Shown: positions 1 through 5,498, counted from the stretch's first letter. The stretch: DNA of 5,694 nucleotides from an uncultured bacterium (GCA_937928235.1 CALEZE010000198.1:1-5694), one strand, 5' to 3'. Numbers and translations are program-made. The notes: a model not told the origin generated them from the sequence alone.

Positions 1-263
1 CAGCTTCTGAAATCCTGGCAGGAGCACTAAGAGATGTGGATGGAACTACTTTGGTAGGGCAAACCAGTTTTGGTAAAGGAACCATCCAAGAGCCAAGGCA
101 AATAAACGGAGGCTCTGCCCTGCACATCACAACTGCTAGGTGGTTGACACCCAGTGGGTTTTGGGTGGATGAAGGCGGGCTTATCCCGGATGTGGAAGTC
201 ACGGATGACCCCGAAACCGAAGAAGACGAACAGCTTCAAGAAGCTATTGAACTTCTTAGATAA
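1..263 (+). CDS. S41-family C-terminal processing peptidase (CtpA-like), 3' end only
   Basis: This is the last 86 codons of a gene that begins before the window; the frame enters at base 3. The visible protein starts ASEILAGALRD and carries FGKG, both hallmarks of S41 peptidases, which cleave envelope proteins near their C-termini with a Ser/Lys dyad. The Lys codon is at 75-77. Counting back 25 residues, the family's usual Ser-Lys distance, puts the nucleophilic Ser on the codon cut by the window edge. Its last two bases are CA, which fits TCA. The segment GGSALHITTARWLTPSG and the following GLIPDVEV are typical of the family's C-terminal part. The protein ends with an acidic, probably helical tail and a TAA stop. 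The PDZ domain and signal or anchor segment would lie upstream and cannot be seen. A second extracytoplasmic protease gene follows 46 bp downstream in the same direction. Confidence 0.92.
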   Translation, partial: ASEILAGALRDVDGTTLVGQTSFGKGTIQEPRQINGGSALHITTARWLTPSGFWVDEGGLIPDVEVTDDPETEEDEQLQEAIELLR

Positions 264-265
264 AC

Positions 266-295
266 TTGACTTCAAAGCTTTTTGGGGTTTAGATT
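266..295 (+). promoter_or_regulatory. Possible promoter for the HtrA-like gene
   Basis: TTGACT (266-271, 5 of 6 to the sigma70 -35 consensus) and TAGATT (290-295, 4 of 6) are 18 bp apart in the short gap between the two protease genes. The predicted start of transcription is about 302, which would leave a leader of only about 8 nt before the ATG at 310. The -10 match is weak, and the gene could instead be cotranscribed with the S41 gene. No terminator hairpin is visible between them. Confidence 0.35.
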
Positions 296-309
296 AATAC
301 CGTACAGGC

Positions 310-1461
310 ATGGCAAAGCTTAACTACAGAAAAATAAGTATCGTGCTTGCAATGGTGCTTGTGCTCATTGTGGCTCTTTTAGGTGGAGCAATAGCTGACA
401 GACTTTTTGGTATTAAACCTCTAGACTATCTTTTCCCTCGCAATGAGCAAAATTTTCGAGTTGGCGTGGAGCAAAAAGTTCTTCGTGAGGAGTCTGTAGT
501 TATAGATGTCGCAGAGCGCGTTGGACCATCTGTTGTGACTGTTGCCGTTAAGACTCCGCAAAGAAGTGTTTTGGAATTTAATTTGTTTGGTGGTTTTAGC
601 AGGCGCACCCAGGAAGAACAGGTTAGAGATATTGGGTCTGGATTCTTGGTAAGCGAGGACGGTCTTGTGGTGACCAACAAACATGTTGTTTCAAGCACAG
701 AAGCTGAGTACAAAGTAATAGACCGAGACGGCAATGAATATGATGTTACAGAAATAAGCAGGGATCCAAGTAACGACCTTGCAGTTATAAAAATAAACGC
801 CTCGGGTTTAAATCCTGTCGAACTGGGAACATCACAAGACCTAAAAGTTGGCCAGTTTGTTATTGCAATAGGCACCGCTTTGGGAGAATTTAGACATACC
901 GTAACAACTGGTGTGGTTTCTGGTCTTGGGCGGGGGATAACGGCGGGGAGCGTATTCGAGGGCTATGTAGAAAAACTTGATGATGTTATCCAGACGGATG
1001 CTGCAATTAATCCGGGCAACTCGGGAGGCCCGCTTCTTAATTCTGCCGGACAAGTGATTGGGGTAAATGTTGCAGTAGCCCAGGGTGCTGAAAACATTGG
1101 TTTTGCAATACCTGTTGATGTATTGAAAGAGGCACTTAATACCTTTACCGAAACAGGCAGTTTTGCTTCTAAGCCATTCTTAGGTGTTCAGCATCAGCTG
1201 ATAAATCGCCAGACTGCAATTTTGAACGAAGTACCCCAAGGGGCTTATGTTGTGGCTGTGGTTGAAGGTTCTCCGGCGGAAGCTGCAGGTATTGAGGCGG
1301 ACGACATTATTACAAAACTCGACGGGGAAGTGATAAATGAAGAGAACCCCTTAGCGGATGTAATAGCAGGTAAGAGCGCAGGACAGAATGTATCTGTGGA
1401 AGTCTGGAGAGATGGTGAGACACTTGCTTTTACAGCAACCCTTTCTAAGTCTGAAGAGTAG
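310..1461 (+). CDS. Membrane-anchored HtrA/DegP-family serine protease with one PDZ domain
   Basis: This 383-residue protein is a trypsin-fold (S1C) quality-control protease expected to act outside the cytoplasmic membrane on misfolded envelope proteins. Residues 9-29 form a hydrophobic N-terminal anchor after a basic start, followed by a linker of about 30 residues. The protease domain spans about 60-275. Its catalytic triad is complete: His125 in TNKHVV, Asp156 in DPSNDLAVIKI and Ser238 in PGNSGGPL. A single C-terminal PDZ domain spans about 287-381, with PFLGVQ at its start and GSPAEAAGIEADDII in the middle. The size and one-PDZ layout resemble DegS/HhoA-type members rather than two-PDZ DegP. 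The ATG at 310 is the first start after an in-frame stop at 295-297. No well-placed Shine-Dalgarno site is seen; the AGG at 306-308 lies almost against the ATG. The TAG stop abuts the convergent prfA stop with no gap. The family call is secure, but the exact subfamily is not. Confidence 0.95.
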   Translation: MAKLNYRKISIVLAMVLVLIVALLGGAIADRLFGIKPLDYLFPRNEQNFRVGVEQKVLREESVVIDVAERVGPSVVTVAVKTPQRSVLEFNLFGGFSRRTQEEQVRDIGSGFLVSEDGLVVTNKHVVSSTEAEYKVIDRDGNEYDVTEISRDPSNDLAVIKINASGLNPVELGTSQDLKVGQFVIAIGTALGEFRHTVTTGVVSGLGRGITAGSVFEGYVEKLDDVIQTDAAINPGNSGGPLLNSAGQVIGVNVAVAQGAENIGFAIPVDVLKEALNTFTETGSFASKPFLGVQHQLINRQTAILNEVPQGAYVVAVVEGSPAEAAGIEADDIITKLDGEVINEENPLADVIAGKSAGQNVSVEVWRDGETLAFTATLSKSEE

Positions 1462-2157
1462 TTAGCCAAGCTTTGAAGTTTTTTCCAACACCTTGTCCAA
1501 GTCTCCGCCGAGAATCGTTTCCAGTTGCCCCCAGCTTTTACCAACTCTGTGGTCTTTGACTTGGTCTCTTGGGTAATTGTAGGTTCTTATTTTTTCGCTT
1601 CTGTCGCCAGTTCCAATAGCGCTTCTGTGGTGTGCCATTTCTGCTTGTTTTTTCTCCTGTTCCACCTCCCAAAGCTTGCTTCTTAAAATATCCATTGCAA
1701 TTTGCCTGTTTTGAACTTGTGTTCGTTCTTGTTGGGAAGCAGCAACAAGCCCTGTTGGTTTATGCGTAATACGCACGGCACTTGATACTTTGTTAACATT
1801 TTGCCCTCCATGTCCTCCTGCGCGGAAAAATTGTACCTCAATATCGTCTGGGTTTATTTGGACCTCGGACTCTTTTATTTCAGGAAGAACAGCAACTGTT
1901 GCCGTTGATGTGTGGATGCGCCCGCGTTTTTCTGTAGCTGGGATTCTCTGTACCCTGTGTACACCGGATTCATTTTTGAGTAAATCAAAAGCACTAGGAC
2001 CCTTTAGCTTGATAGTGGTTTCGTCTAGTGGAGTTACTTTCCAACCCTTGCTTTCTGCATAGCGCATATACATACGCATGAGATCTGTTGCCCAGATTTT
2101 AGCTTCGTCACCACCTGCAGCGGCTCTAATTTCAACATATGCAGATTGATTGTCCAT
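1462..2157 (-). CDS. prfA: Peptide chain release factor 1, short form lacking domain 1
   Basis: RF1 recognises UAA and UAG in the ribosomal A site and triggers peptide release. The RF1-type codon-recognition motif PAT is at residues 73-75, with the stacking His of RIHTS at 82, at the same spacing as in E. coli RF1 (P188/H197). The catalytic GGQ is at 117-119 in AGGHGGQNVNKV. The C-terminal part RTYNYPRDQVKDHR is also typical. The protein has 231 residues against about 360 in the family. It starts at the segment that opens domain 2 (AYVEIRAAAGGDEA), so all of the roughly 110-residue N-terminal helical domain is absent. This is not a start error: the only codons between the ATG and the upstream in-frame TAA (2182-2184, the rpmE stop) are eight non-start codons, and rpmE fills the DNA beyond. 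No Shine-Dalgarno site precedes the ATG; the upstream stretch is pyrimidine-rich. The intact PAT motif argues against the PrfH or ArfB rescue families. It is probably cotranscribed with rpmE. Confidence 0.93.
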   Translation of the reverse strand: MDNQSAYVEIRAAAGGDEAKIWATDLMRMYMRYAESKGWKVTPLDETTIKLKGPSAFDLLKNESGVHRVQRIPATEKRGRIHTSTATVAVLPEIKESEVQINPDDIEVQFFRAGGHGGQNVNKVSSAVRITHKPTGLVAASQQERTQVQNRQIAMDILRSKLWEVEQEKKQAEMAHHRSAIGTGDRSEKIRTYNYPRDQVKDHRVGKSWGQLETILGGDLDKVLEKTSKLG

Positions 2158-2181
2158 ATAAAGTAGATAGGGGAGGCAGGG

Positions 2182-2490
2182 TTAGTTTTGTCTCAGGTCC
2201 TCAAGAGAGCTGGGCTTATCAAGCTCAGCGTCAATCTTCTTTTGCCTTTTCAACTTTCTTCGCTCAGCTTTGGAAAGAACCTTATCTTGAGCTTGCTCTT
2301 GTTTTGCGCGGAAAGCATCCACTCGTCCAGCCGTGTCAACATATTTCATTTGACCAGTATAGAATGGGTGGCAGTTGCTGCACACCTCGACTGTTATTTC
2401 GGGCACGGTGGCACCAACTGCAAATGTGTTTCCACAAGCACAGCTTACCTTTGCTTCCTCATGCCATTTTGGATGTATTTTCTGTTTCAT
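2182..2490 (-). CDS. rpmE: 50S ribosomal protein L31 with extended charged C-terminus
   Basis: L31 is a small protein of the large subunit near the central protuberance, where it bridges to the 30S subunit. The start MKQKIHPKWHEEAKVSC and the segment CSNCHPFYTG are diagnostic. Four cysteines, at residues 17, 19, 37 and 40, form the zinc ribbon of the Cys-containing L31 type. The usual protein has about 66-75 residues; this one has 102. The extra part (about 70-102) is strongly charged and probably helical. The ATG at 2490 is preceded by its own strong promoter and a predicted leader of about 17 nt with only a weak purine stretch (AAAAGA). The TAA stop is followed by C and, 24 nt later, by the prfA ATG in the same reading frame. 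Pairing of rpmE with prfA fits a translation operon. Confidence 0.95.
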   Translation of the reverse strand: MKQKIHPKWHEEAKVSCACGNTFAVGATVPEITVEVCSNCHPFYTGQMKYVDTAGRVDAFRAKQEQAQDKVLSKAERRKLKRQKKIDAELDKPSSLEDLRQN

Positions 2491-2511
2491 GTTCTTTTGG
2501 GAACAGTGGTA

Positions 2512-2540
2512 ATTATACCAGCGGGAAAGAGTTCAAACAA
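2512..2540 (-). promoter_or_regulatory. Extended -10 promoter of rpmE-prfA
   Basis: On the minus strand, TTGTTT (2540-2535) is followed after exactly 17 bp by a perfect TATAAT (2517-2512). A TG dinucleotide one base upstream of the hexamer (2520-2519) makes it an extended -10. The predicted start is about A2507-T2505, giving a leader of about 15-17 nt before the rpmE ATG. The site lies in the 51-bp gap after the transporter stop at 2542, so rpmE-prfA can be transcribed independently of hisS and the transporter. Confidence 0.75.
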
Positions 2541-2541
2541 G

Positions 2542-3444
2542 CTATCTTCGCTGCCTCTTATATTCTGCCAAAGCAACACCTGTGGCAATCAAGATTGCCC
2601 CGACAATGAAGTGGGGCGTGATATGTTCACCCAACCACAGAACGGCTAGGGGAACGGCAAAGATGGGTTGCAAATAATAAAAGAGTGCGGCTTCTGATAC
2701 CTCTATTGATTGCTGACCTCTTACCCACAAGAAATAGGCAAGGTTACCAGAAAGGAGTGCCATGTACCAAACACCGAGATGATAATTTATGGGGAGTGCC
2801 GAAATTGTTGCAATTAGGTTTGTATCAGTACTCAAAACCACAAAGGGAATTAGGGTGGCGGCCCCAACAACAAGGCCAATATTTGTGAGTGCAATTGCGG
2901 GGATACTGTCTTTAACGGCTTTCTTTGCAAAAAGAACAGAAGAAGTGTCTGCAAGTAGGAATAGCAAGAGAAAAAGGTTTCCACTTAGGTGGGTTCTTGC
3001 TTCACCGGCAAGGAAGGGGTAGAAGTTATTAATGATTACACCCAACAGAACAATAGAGACGCCTATCTTTTCTTGCTTGGTTATATTGTCTCGGAAAAGG
3101 ATTGCTCCACCTGCGGCGATAATTAGAGGGGAAATGGTTGCAAGAAGTGTGAGGTCAAGAACGGTTGAGTTATCAAGCCCCGTAAAAAGTGCACTAAGGG
3201 CAACTGTGAAGGCCAAAAGCCCATAGACAATTGCCGCAGGAATTACCGACTTAATTTTAGAAAAACTAAAACCAGTAAACACGAAGTAAAGAACTGCAAT
3301 TACTCCTGAAATTGCAAACCGATATGCAAGAAAGGGAAGTGGGTCTAGGCCGCCAAGTGTGTATTTGATTATTGGACCAGCCGCTCCCCAAATGATTGCA
3401 ACCAAAAGAAGGTAGATATAGGCGCGGGTTCTGTAGTTAGTCAT
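2542..3444 (-). CDS. EamA/DMT-superfamily transporter, ten predicted membrane segments
   Basis: This 300-residue, very hydrophobic protein has the layout of drug/metabolite-transporter permeases: two repeats of five helices. Likely membrane segments are near residues 9-28, 34-54, 67-88, 96-116, 126-142, 153-175, 182-205, 222-241, 250-270 and 276-295. The first helix contains the family-typical LLLVAIIWGAAGPIIK. The ends of both repeats resemble each other (QEKIGVSIVLLGVIIN and HFIVGAILIATGVAL), as expected for the internal duplication. A short basic tail (EYKRQRR) follows. The family exports amino acids, nucleotides or other small molecules, or imports metabolites; the substrate cannot be read from sequence. 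The start codon lies inside the end of hisS: ATGACTAA holds both the transporter ATG and the hisS TAA, an 8-nt overlap that points to translational coupling. No terminator is visible at its end. Confidence 0.9.
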   Translation of the reverse strand: MTNYRTRAYIYLLLVAIIWGAAGPIIKYTLGGLDPLPFLAYRFAISGVIAVLYFVFTGFSFSKIKSVIPAAIVYGLLAFTVALSALFTGLDNSTVLDLTLLATISPLIIAAGGAILFRDNITKQEKIGVSIVLLGVIINNFYPFLAGEARTHLSGNLFLLLFLLADTSSVLFAKKAVKDSIPAIALTNIGLVVGAATLIPFVVLSTDTNLIATISALPINYHLGVWYMALLSGNLAYFLWVRGQQSIEVSEAALFYYLQPIFAVPLAVLWLGEHITPHFIVGAILIATGVALAEYKRQRR

Positions 3445-4318
3445 TAAGAAGCTCTGTAAGGCGGTCTATACCAAAGGAAAAGCCAACAGCTGGAATGTCC
3501 TGCCCAGCAAACATTCCAATTAACTTGTCGTATCTACCACCACCGCCCCCAGACTGATCTTCTGGTTTGCCTTCCGGTTTTAATTCGAAAATGGTTCCTG
3601 TGTAGTAATCAAGGCCGCGTGCCAGAGTTGCGTCAAAGAAAAAGTCCTCGTTTTCCTTAAGACCAAACTCATTTTCCAGTGTCGAAAATACTTTCTTAAG
3701 ATTTTCCGTTGGCTCTGCATTATCAATAAATTCCAAAAGCTCCGGTTTAATGTTTTCCCTACCAGCTTTGTAAAGCTTATCAATTTCCCTTATGTCCTCA
3801 ACGGCTAAGCCCTCAAAATTTTTACGGTCATTCATGGCCAGTTTTGCATTACCCAAACCAACCGTACGGCAAGCTTTAATGGCTGCCGCTGCAACTCTGG
3901 CATCTTCTTCTAATGATTCCGAACCAACAATGTCAAAATCAAACTGAGTAAATTCACGGTAACGGCCGGACTGCGGGTTTTCTCCACGAAAAACATTTCC
4001 TATCTGATATCTTCTAAAGACACTATTTCCTTGAACCAGTCCAATATTGTTAGCAACAAATCTGGCTAGGGGAACAGTGAGGTCGTAACGGAGTGCGAGG
4101 TCTCGGCCCCCACGATCTTCAAACTGGTATATCAGCTTTTCTTCTTCGCCATACTTACCTAGAAGGGTGTCTGCAAATTCAATGGTGGGTGTTTCCAGGG
4201 GGACAAAATCAAACTCTTCCAAGACGCCTGCAATTTTATTAATTGTCTCACGGCGCAGTTTTGCTAGTTCTGGCTCTATATCTCTAAAGCCTTTTGGTGT
4301 AACTGGTCCTTTTTGCAT
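3437..4318 (-). CDS. hisS: Histidyl-tRNA synthetase, catalytic core only (no anticodon-binding domain)
   Basis: HisRS charges tRNA-His with histidine. The protein shows the class II catalytic core in order. The N-terminal part is PKGFRDIEP. Motif 2 lies around residues 100-131, with FRRYQIGNVFRGENPQ and GRYREFTQFDFDIVG and a likely catalytic Arg at 111. The histidine-binding HisA motif is RGLDYYTGTIFE at 234-245. After GGGGGRYDKLIGMF comes motif 3, AVGFSFGIDRLTELL, at 277-291. Two residues later the protein ends, at 293 residues against about 420 in the family. The C-terminal anticodon-binding domain of about 100 residues is therefore absent. The following DNA is already transporter coding sequence, with an 8-nt overlap, so no displaced domain is hidden there. 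The HisZ paralogue also lacks this domain, but its histidine-binding residues are usually degenerate. Here the HisA motif is intact, so a working HisRS is favoured. The DFDIVG and IGMF/IPAVG features recall the archaeal/eukaryotic-like HisRS branch. No Shine-Dalgarno site precedes the ATG; a terminator and possible attenuator lie just upstream. Confidence 0.93.
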   Translation of the reverse strand: MQKGPVTPKGFRDIEPELAKLRRETINKIAGVLEEFDFVPLETPTIEFADTLLGKYGEEEKLIYQFEDRGGRDLALRYDLTVPLARFVANNIGLVQGNSVFRRYQIGNVFRGENPQSGRYREFTQFDFDIVGSESLEEDARVAAAAIKACRTVGLGNAKLAMNDRKNFEGLAVEDIREIDKLYKAGRENIKPELLEFIDNAEPTENLKKVFSTLENEFGLKENEDFFFDATLARGLDYYTGTIFELKPEGKPEDQSGGGGGRYDKLIGMFAGQDIPAVGFSFGIDRLTELLND

Positions 4319-4343
4319 AGTTTTAGTTTAGTGTTTGAGTAAT

Positions 4344-4367
4344 AAAAAAACCAGCCGGTTGGCTGGT
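4344..4367 (-). terminator. Rho-independent terminator upstream of hisS
   Basis: Read on the minus strand, ACCAGCC-AACC-GGCTGGT forms a perfect 7-bp stem with a 4-nt loop, followed at once by a tract of seven T. There is no T-tract on the other side, so it acts on minus-strand transcription only. It lies about 80 bp after the stop of the envelope gene and only 25 nt before the hisS ATG. It can end the envelope-gene transcript. Because a promoter (4446-4474) sits upstream of it and no convincing one lies between it and hisS, it may also be the terminator of a hisS attenuator. Confidence 0.85.
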
Positions 4368-4411
4368 AAATTTGGACGCAAACAAACCGCCAACCTAGTT
4401 GGTTATGGCGG
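4357..4411 (-). promoter_or_regulatory. Candidate hisS attenuator: leader hairpin plus competing antiterminator pairing
   Basis: On minus-strand RNA, CCGCC(AU)AACC (4411-4401) pairs with GGUUGGCGG (4395-4387), giving 9 bp with a 2-nt bulge and a 5-nt loop. The 3' arm's GGUUGGC (4395-4389) is also perfectly complementary to GCCAACC (4363-4357), which is the inner 5' arm and loop of the terminator. The two pairings exclude each other and the second would destroy the terminator. An outer stem, CAAACAA (4427-4421) with UUGUUUG (4385-4379), may extend the first hairpin. This 1:2 / 2:3 / 3:4 order is that of a transcription attenuator. Function is inferred, not shown. Confidence 0.5.
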
Positions 4412-4439
4412 AATGATTGATTGTTTGTGTTCTTGGCAT
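4395..4439 (-). CDS. Possible 14-residue leader peptide of hisS
   Basis: A short ORF encodes MPRTQTINHSAITN and ends in TAG. Its ATG falls exactly on the +1 predicted from the -10 box at 4451-4446, so the mRNA would be leaderless. It contains a single His codon (CAT, 4415-4413), just before the 5' arm of the leader hairpin. The stop codon lies in that hairpin's loop and first 3'-arm base. A ribosome stalled at CAT would cover only the 5' arm, while one at the stop would cover the 3' arm, which is the geometry expected for attenuation by charged tRNA-His. Weak points are that there is only one His codon and that an ORF this short can arise by chance. Confidence 0.4.
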   Translation of the reverse strand: MPRTQTINHSAITN

Positions 4440-4445
4440 GTGTTT

Positions 4446-4474
4446 ATTTTACTCTGTATCGGTTTCTGTTTCAA
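4446..4474 (-). promoter_or_regulatory. Sigma70-type promoter for the hisS leader and hisS-transporter unit
   Basis: On the minus strand, TTGAAA (4474-4469, 5 of 6) and TAAAAT (4451-4446, 5 of 6) are separated by exactly 17 bp. The -10 box overlaps the TAA stop of the envelope gene. The predicted +1 is A4439, giving a 121-nt leader before hisS that includes the short ORF, the hairpin and the terminator. Coding sequence constrains part of this region, so some of the match could be chance. Confidence 0.6.
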
Positions 4475-5441
4475 CAGCGGAGGCAAAAAAGACACCCCGT
4501 ATTGAAATAGTGTTTTCTTCACCCTCTGTGCCGGTTGCGATTAGTAAATCTCCCTCTTCAATTTCAGAAGTCTCCGGCCCTTTCCAGGTGGAAGGGAAAT
4601 CAAGAGTCCAACTGGTTCCCGCTACATTAAGCGAAATTTCTCGTCTTTCCACGCTTTCCACTGTTCCAAAAAGAGCTGTGGTTGTTGAGTCTTCTGGGGG
4701 CTCTACAACAAGTATGCGTCTTGCGTCCAAAACCTCATTTCCGTTTTCAAAACCCATTGCCACAACAAAATCTCCAAGTGCCACATCTTCAAACTCGATT
4801 TCTTCAGTGCTACCTACCGTGCTTGCAAAAGTCGCGTTTTCAGAAACAGCAGCCAGGACTATCTCGCCGCCCAAGGTTCTCATTTGGATAGTGTTGGTGC
4901 TGATGTCTGTAGCAGTTCCCAAGTATGCAATTCCTAGGTTTTGCGCTTCACGAACTTTTTCTTGGACTCTTTCTCTAACATCGTCTGTTTCCGCAGAGCT
5001 GGTAGCTTCTTCCTCCCCCTCACCTTCCAAGTTGTCGGCAAATTCAGTAGAGTAAACAACCAAAAGGTCTTGTTCTTGAAAACTCCCATTCGTGTCGTAG
5101 GCGATGAGTTTTAGTTGATTTATACCCCCAACAAGTTCCACATCAACAAAGAAAGATCCGTCATCTTCGGCTTGTGCCAAAAAGTCTTCTTCCTCGCCCA
5201 AAACAACTAACCAAGAGCCGGGTTTAGTGATCCCGGAAATGGTGAATGGGGAAGTTGTGACCACCTGATTATCAACAGGTTTAGCAATAGTTAGCCCAAA
5301 CGAAGGTGTTGGGGTGGGGGAGCTTTCAGTATTTGCACCACCCGTGTCGGAAAGAGAAGTGTTTAATCTCCAAATCCCAAAGGCGATAATGAGGCCGAAT
5401 ATTCCGCCGGCCAAAACGGCAAAAAGTACTTCTTTACGCAT
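4449..5441 (-). CDS. Membrane-anchored envelope protein with Ig-like domain and DUF5666-like repeats, function unknown
   Basis: The 330-residue protein has a signal-anchor helix at about 5-24 after MRKE, so most of it should lie outside the membrane. A Ser/Thr/Pro linker (about 38-48, SSPTPTPS) leads to a beta-sandwich-like domain at about 49-130. Its pattern (KPVDNQVVTTSPFTISG, then DDGSFFVDVELVGGINQLKL) resembles bacterial Ig or glucodextranase-B-like modules. A strongly acidic, partly coiled linker follows at about 132-168. Two similar beta-rich units come next, about 170-246 and 256-318. Each begins with (L)GT(A/V), then an I-x-(M/L) strand and later an E-x-GD or LGD turn, in the manner of DUF5666/OB-like repeats. 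No catalytic motif is seen. The domain names rest on pattern only. The start is the first ATG after an in-frame stop. It has its own strong promoter at 5504-5532. No Shine-Dalgarno site is visible. Confidence 0.8.
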   Translation of the reverse strand: MRKEVLFAVLAGGIFGLIIAFGIWRLNTSLSDTGGANTESSPTPTPSFGLTIAKPVDNQVVTTSPFTISGITKPGSWLVVLGEEEDFLAQAEDDGSFFVDVELVGGINQLKLIAYDTNGSFQEQDLLVVYSTEFADNLEGEGEEEATSSAETDDVRERVQEKVREAQNLGIAYLGTATDISTNTIQMRTLGGEIVLAAVSENATFASTVGSTEEIEFEDVALGDFVVAMGFENGNEVLDARRILVVEPPEDSTTTALFGTVESVERREISLNVAGTSWTLDFPSTWKGPETSEIEEGDLLIATGTEGEENTISIRGVFFASAVETETDTE

Positions 5442-5445
5442 GGTT

Positions 5446-5498
5446 CGACTTTGTTATTACATGTGTTTTGGGCGCTCACCACAGGTTTTTCAAAGTCG
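5446..5498 (-). repeat. 8-bp inverted repeat spanning the leader of the envelope gene
   Basis: CGACTTTG (5446-5453) and CAAAGTCG (5491-5498) are perfect reverse complements 37 bp apart. In the predicted minus-strand mRNA (start about 5497), the very 5' end would pair with bases ending 4 nt before the ATG at 5441. Such a stem could control mRNA stability or access to the start codon. It could equally be chance or a protein-binding site. Confidence 0.5.

Noticed and set aside
264..309. Terminator between the two protease genes
   Set aside because: CAAAGCTTTTTG is nearly palindromic with no loop, so it cannot form a usable hairpin, and the following T-run is interrupted by GGGG.
426..875. 149-codon open frame on the minus strand inside the HtrA-like gene, and similar frames at 421-684, 841-1053 and 1245-1544
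   Set aside because: They lie antisense to a gene with a full catalytic triad and PDZ domain, show Ser/Thr/Arg-rich compositions typical of shadows, and have no recognisable family.
1465..1485. Terminator for the HtrA-like gene at AAGCTT plus a T-run
   Set aside because: Only a 6-bp palindrome without a loop; the T-run is explained as Lys/Glu codons of prfA read on the other strand.
1462..2157. PrfH- or ArfB-type ribosome rescue factor instead of RF1
   Set aside because: Length and missing domain 1 are similar, but the RF1 tripeptide PAT, the RIHTS His at correct spacing and the full RF1 C-terminal part are all present.
2139..2649. Two plus-strand open frames (2139-2609 and 2188-2649) over rpmE and its promoter
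   Set aside because: They are antisense to L31 with its complete zinc ribbon and cross the rpmE promoter and transporter end; no domain or coding signature of their own.
3437..3444. Frameshift that might have cut the anticodon-binding domain from hisS
   Set aside because: The DNA after the hisS stop is already the coding start of a ten-helix transporter with a clean 8-nt overlap; no anticodon-domain residues appear in any minus-strand frame there.
4319..4448. T-box riboswitch upstream of hisS
   Set aside because: T-box leaders are common before synthetase genes, but the conserved T-box sequence and a Stem I with specifier loop are absent and the 121-nt leader is too short.
4417..5055. 212-codon plus-strand open frame antisense to the envelope gene
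   Set aside because: Ser/Thr/Val-rich low-complexity shadow. The opposite strand encodes an anchored protein with domain structure and its own promoter.
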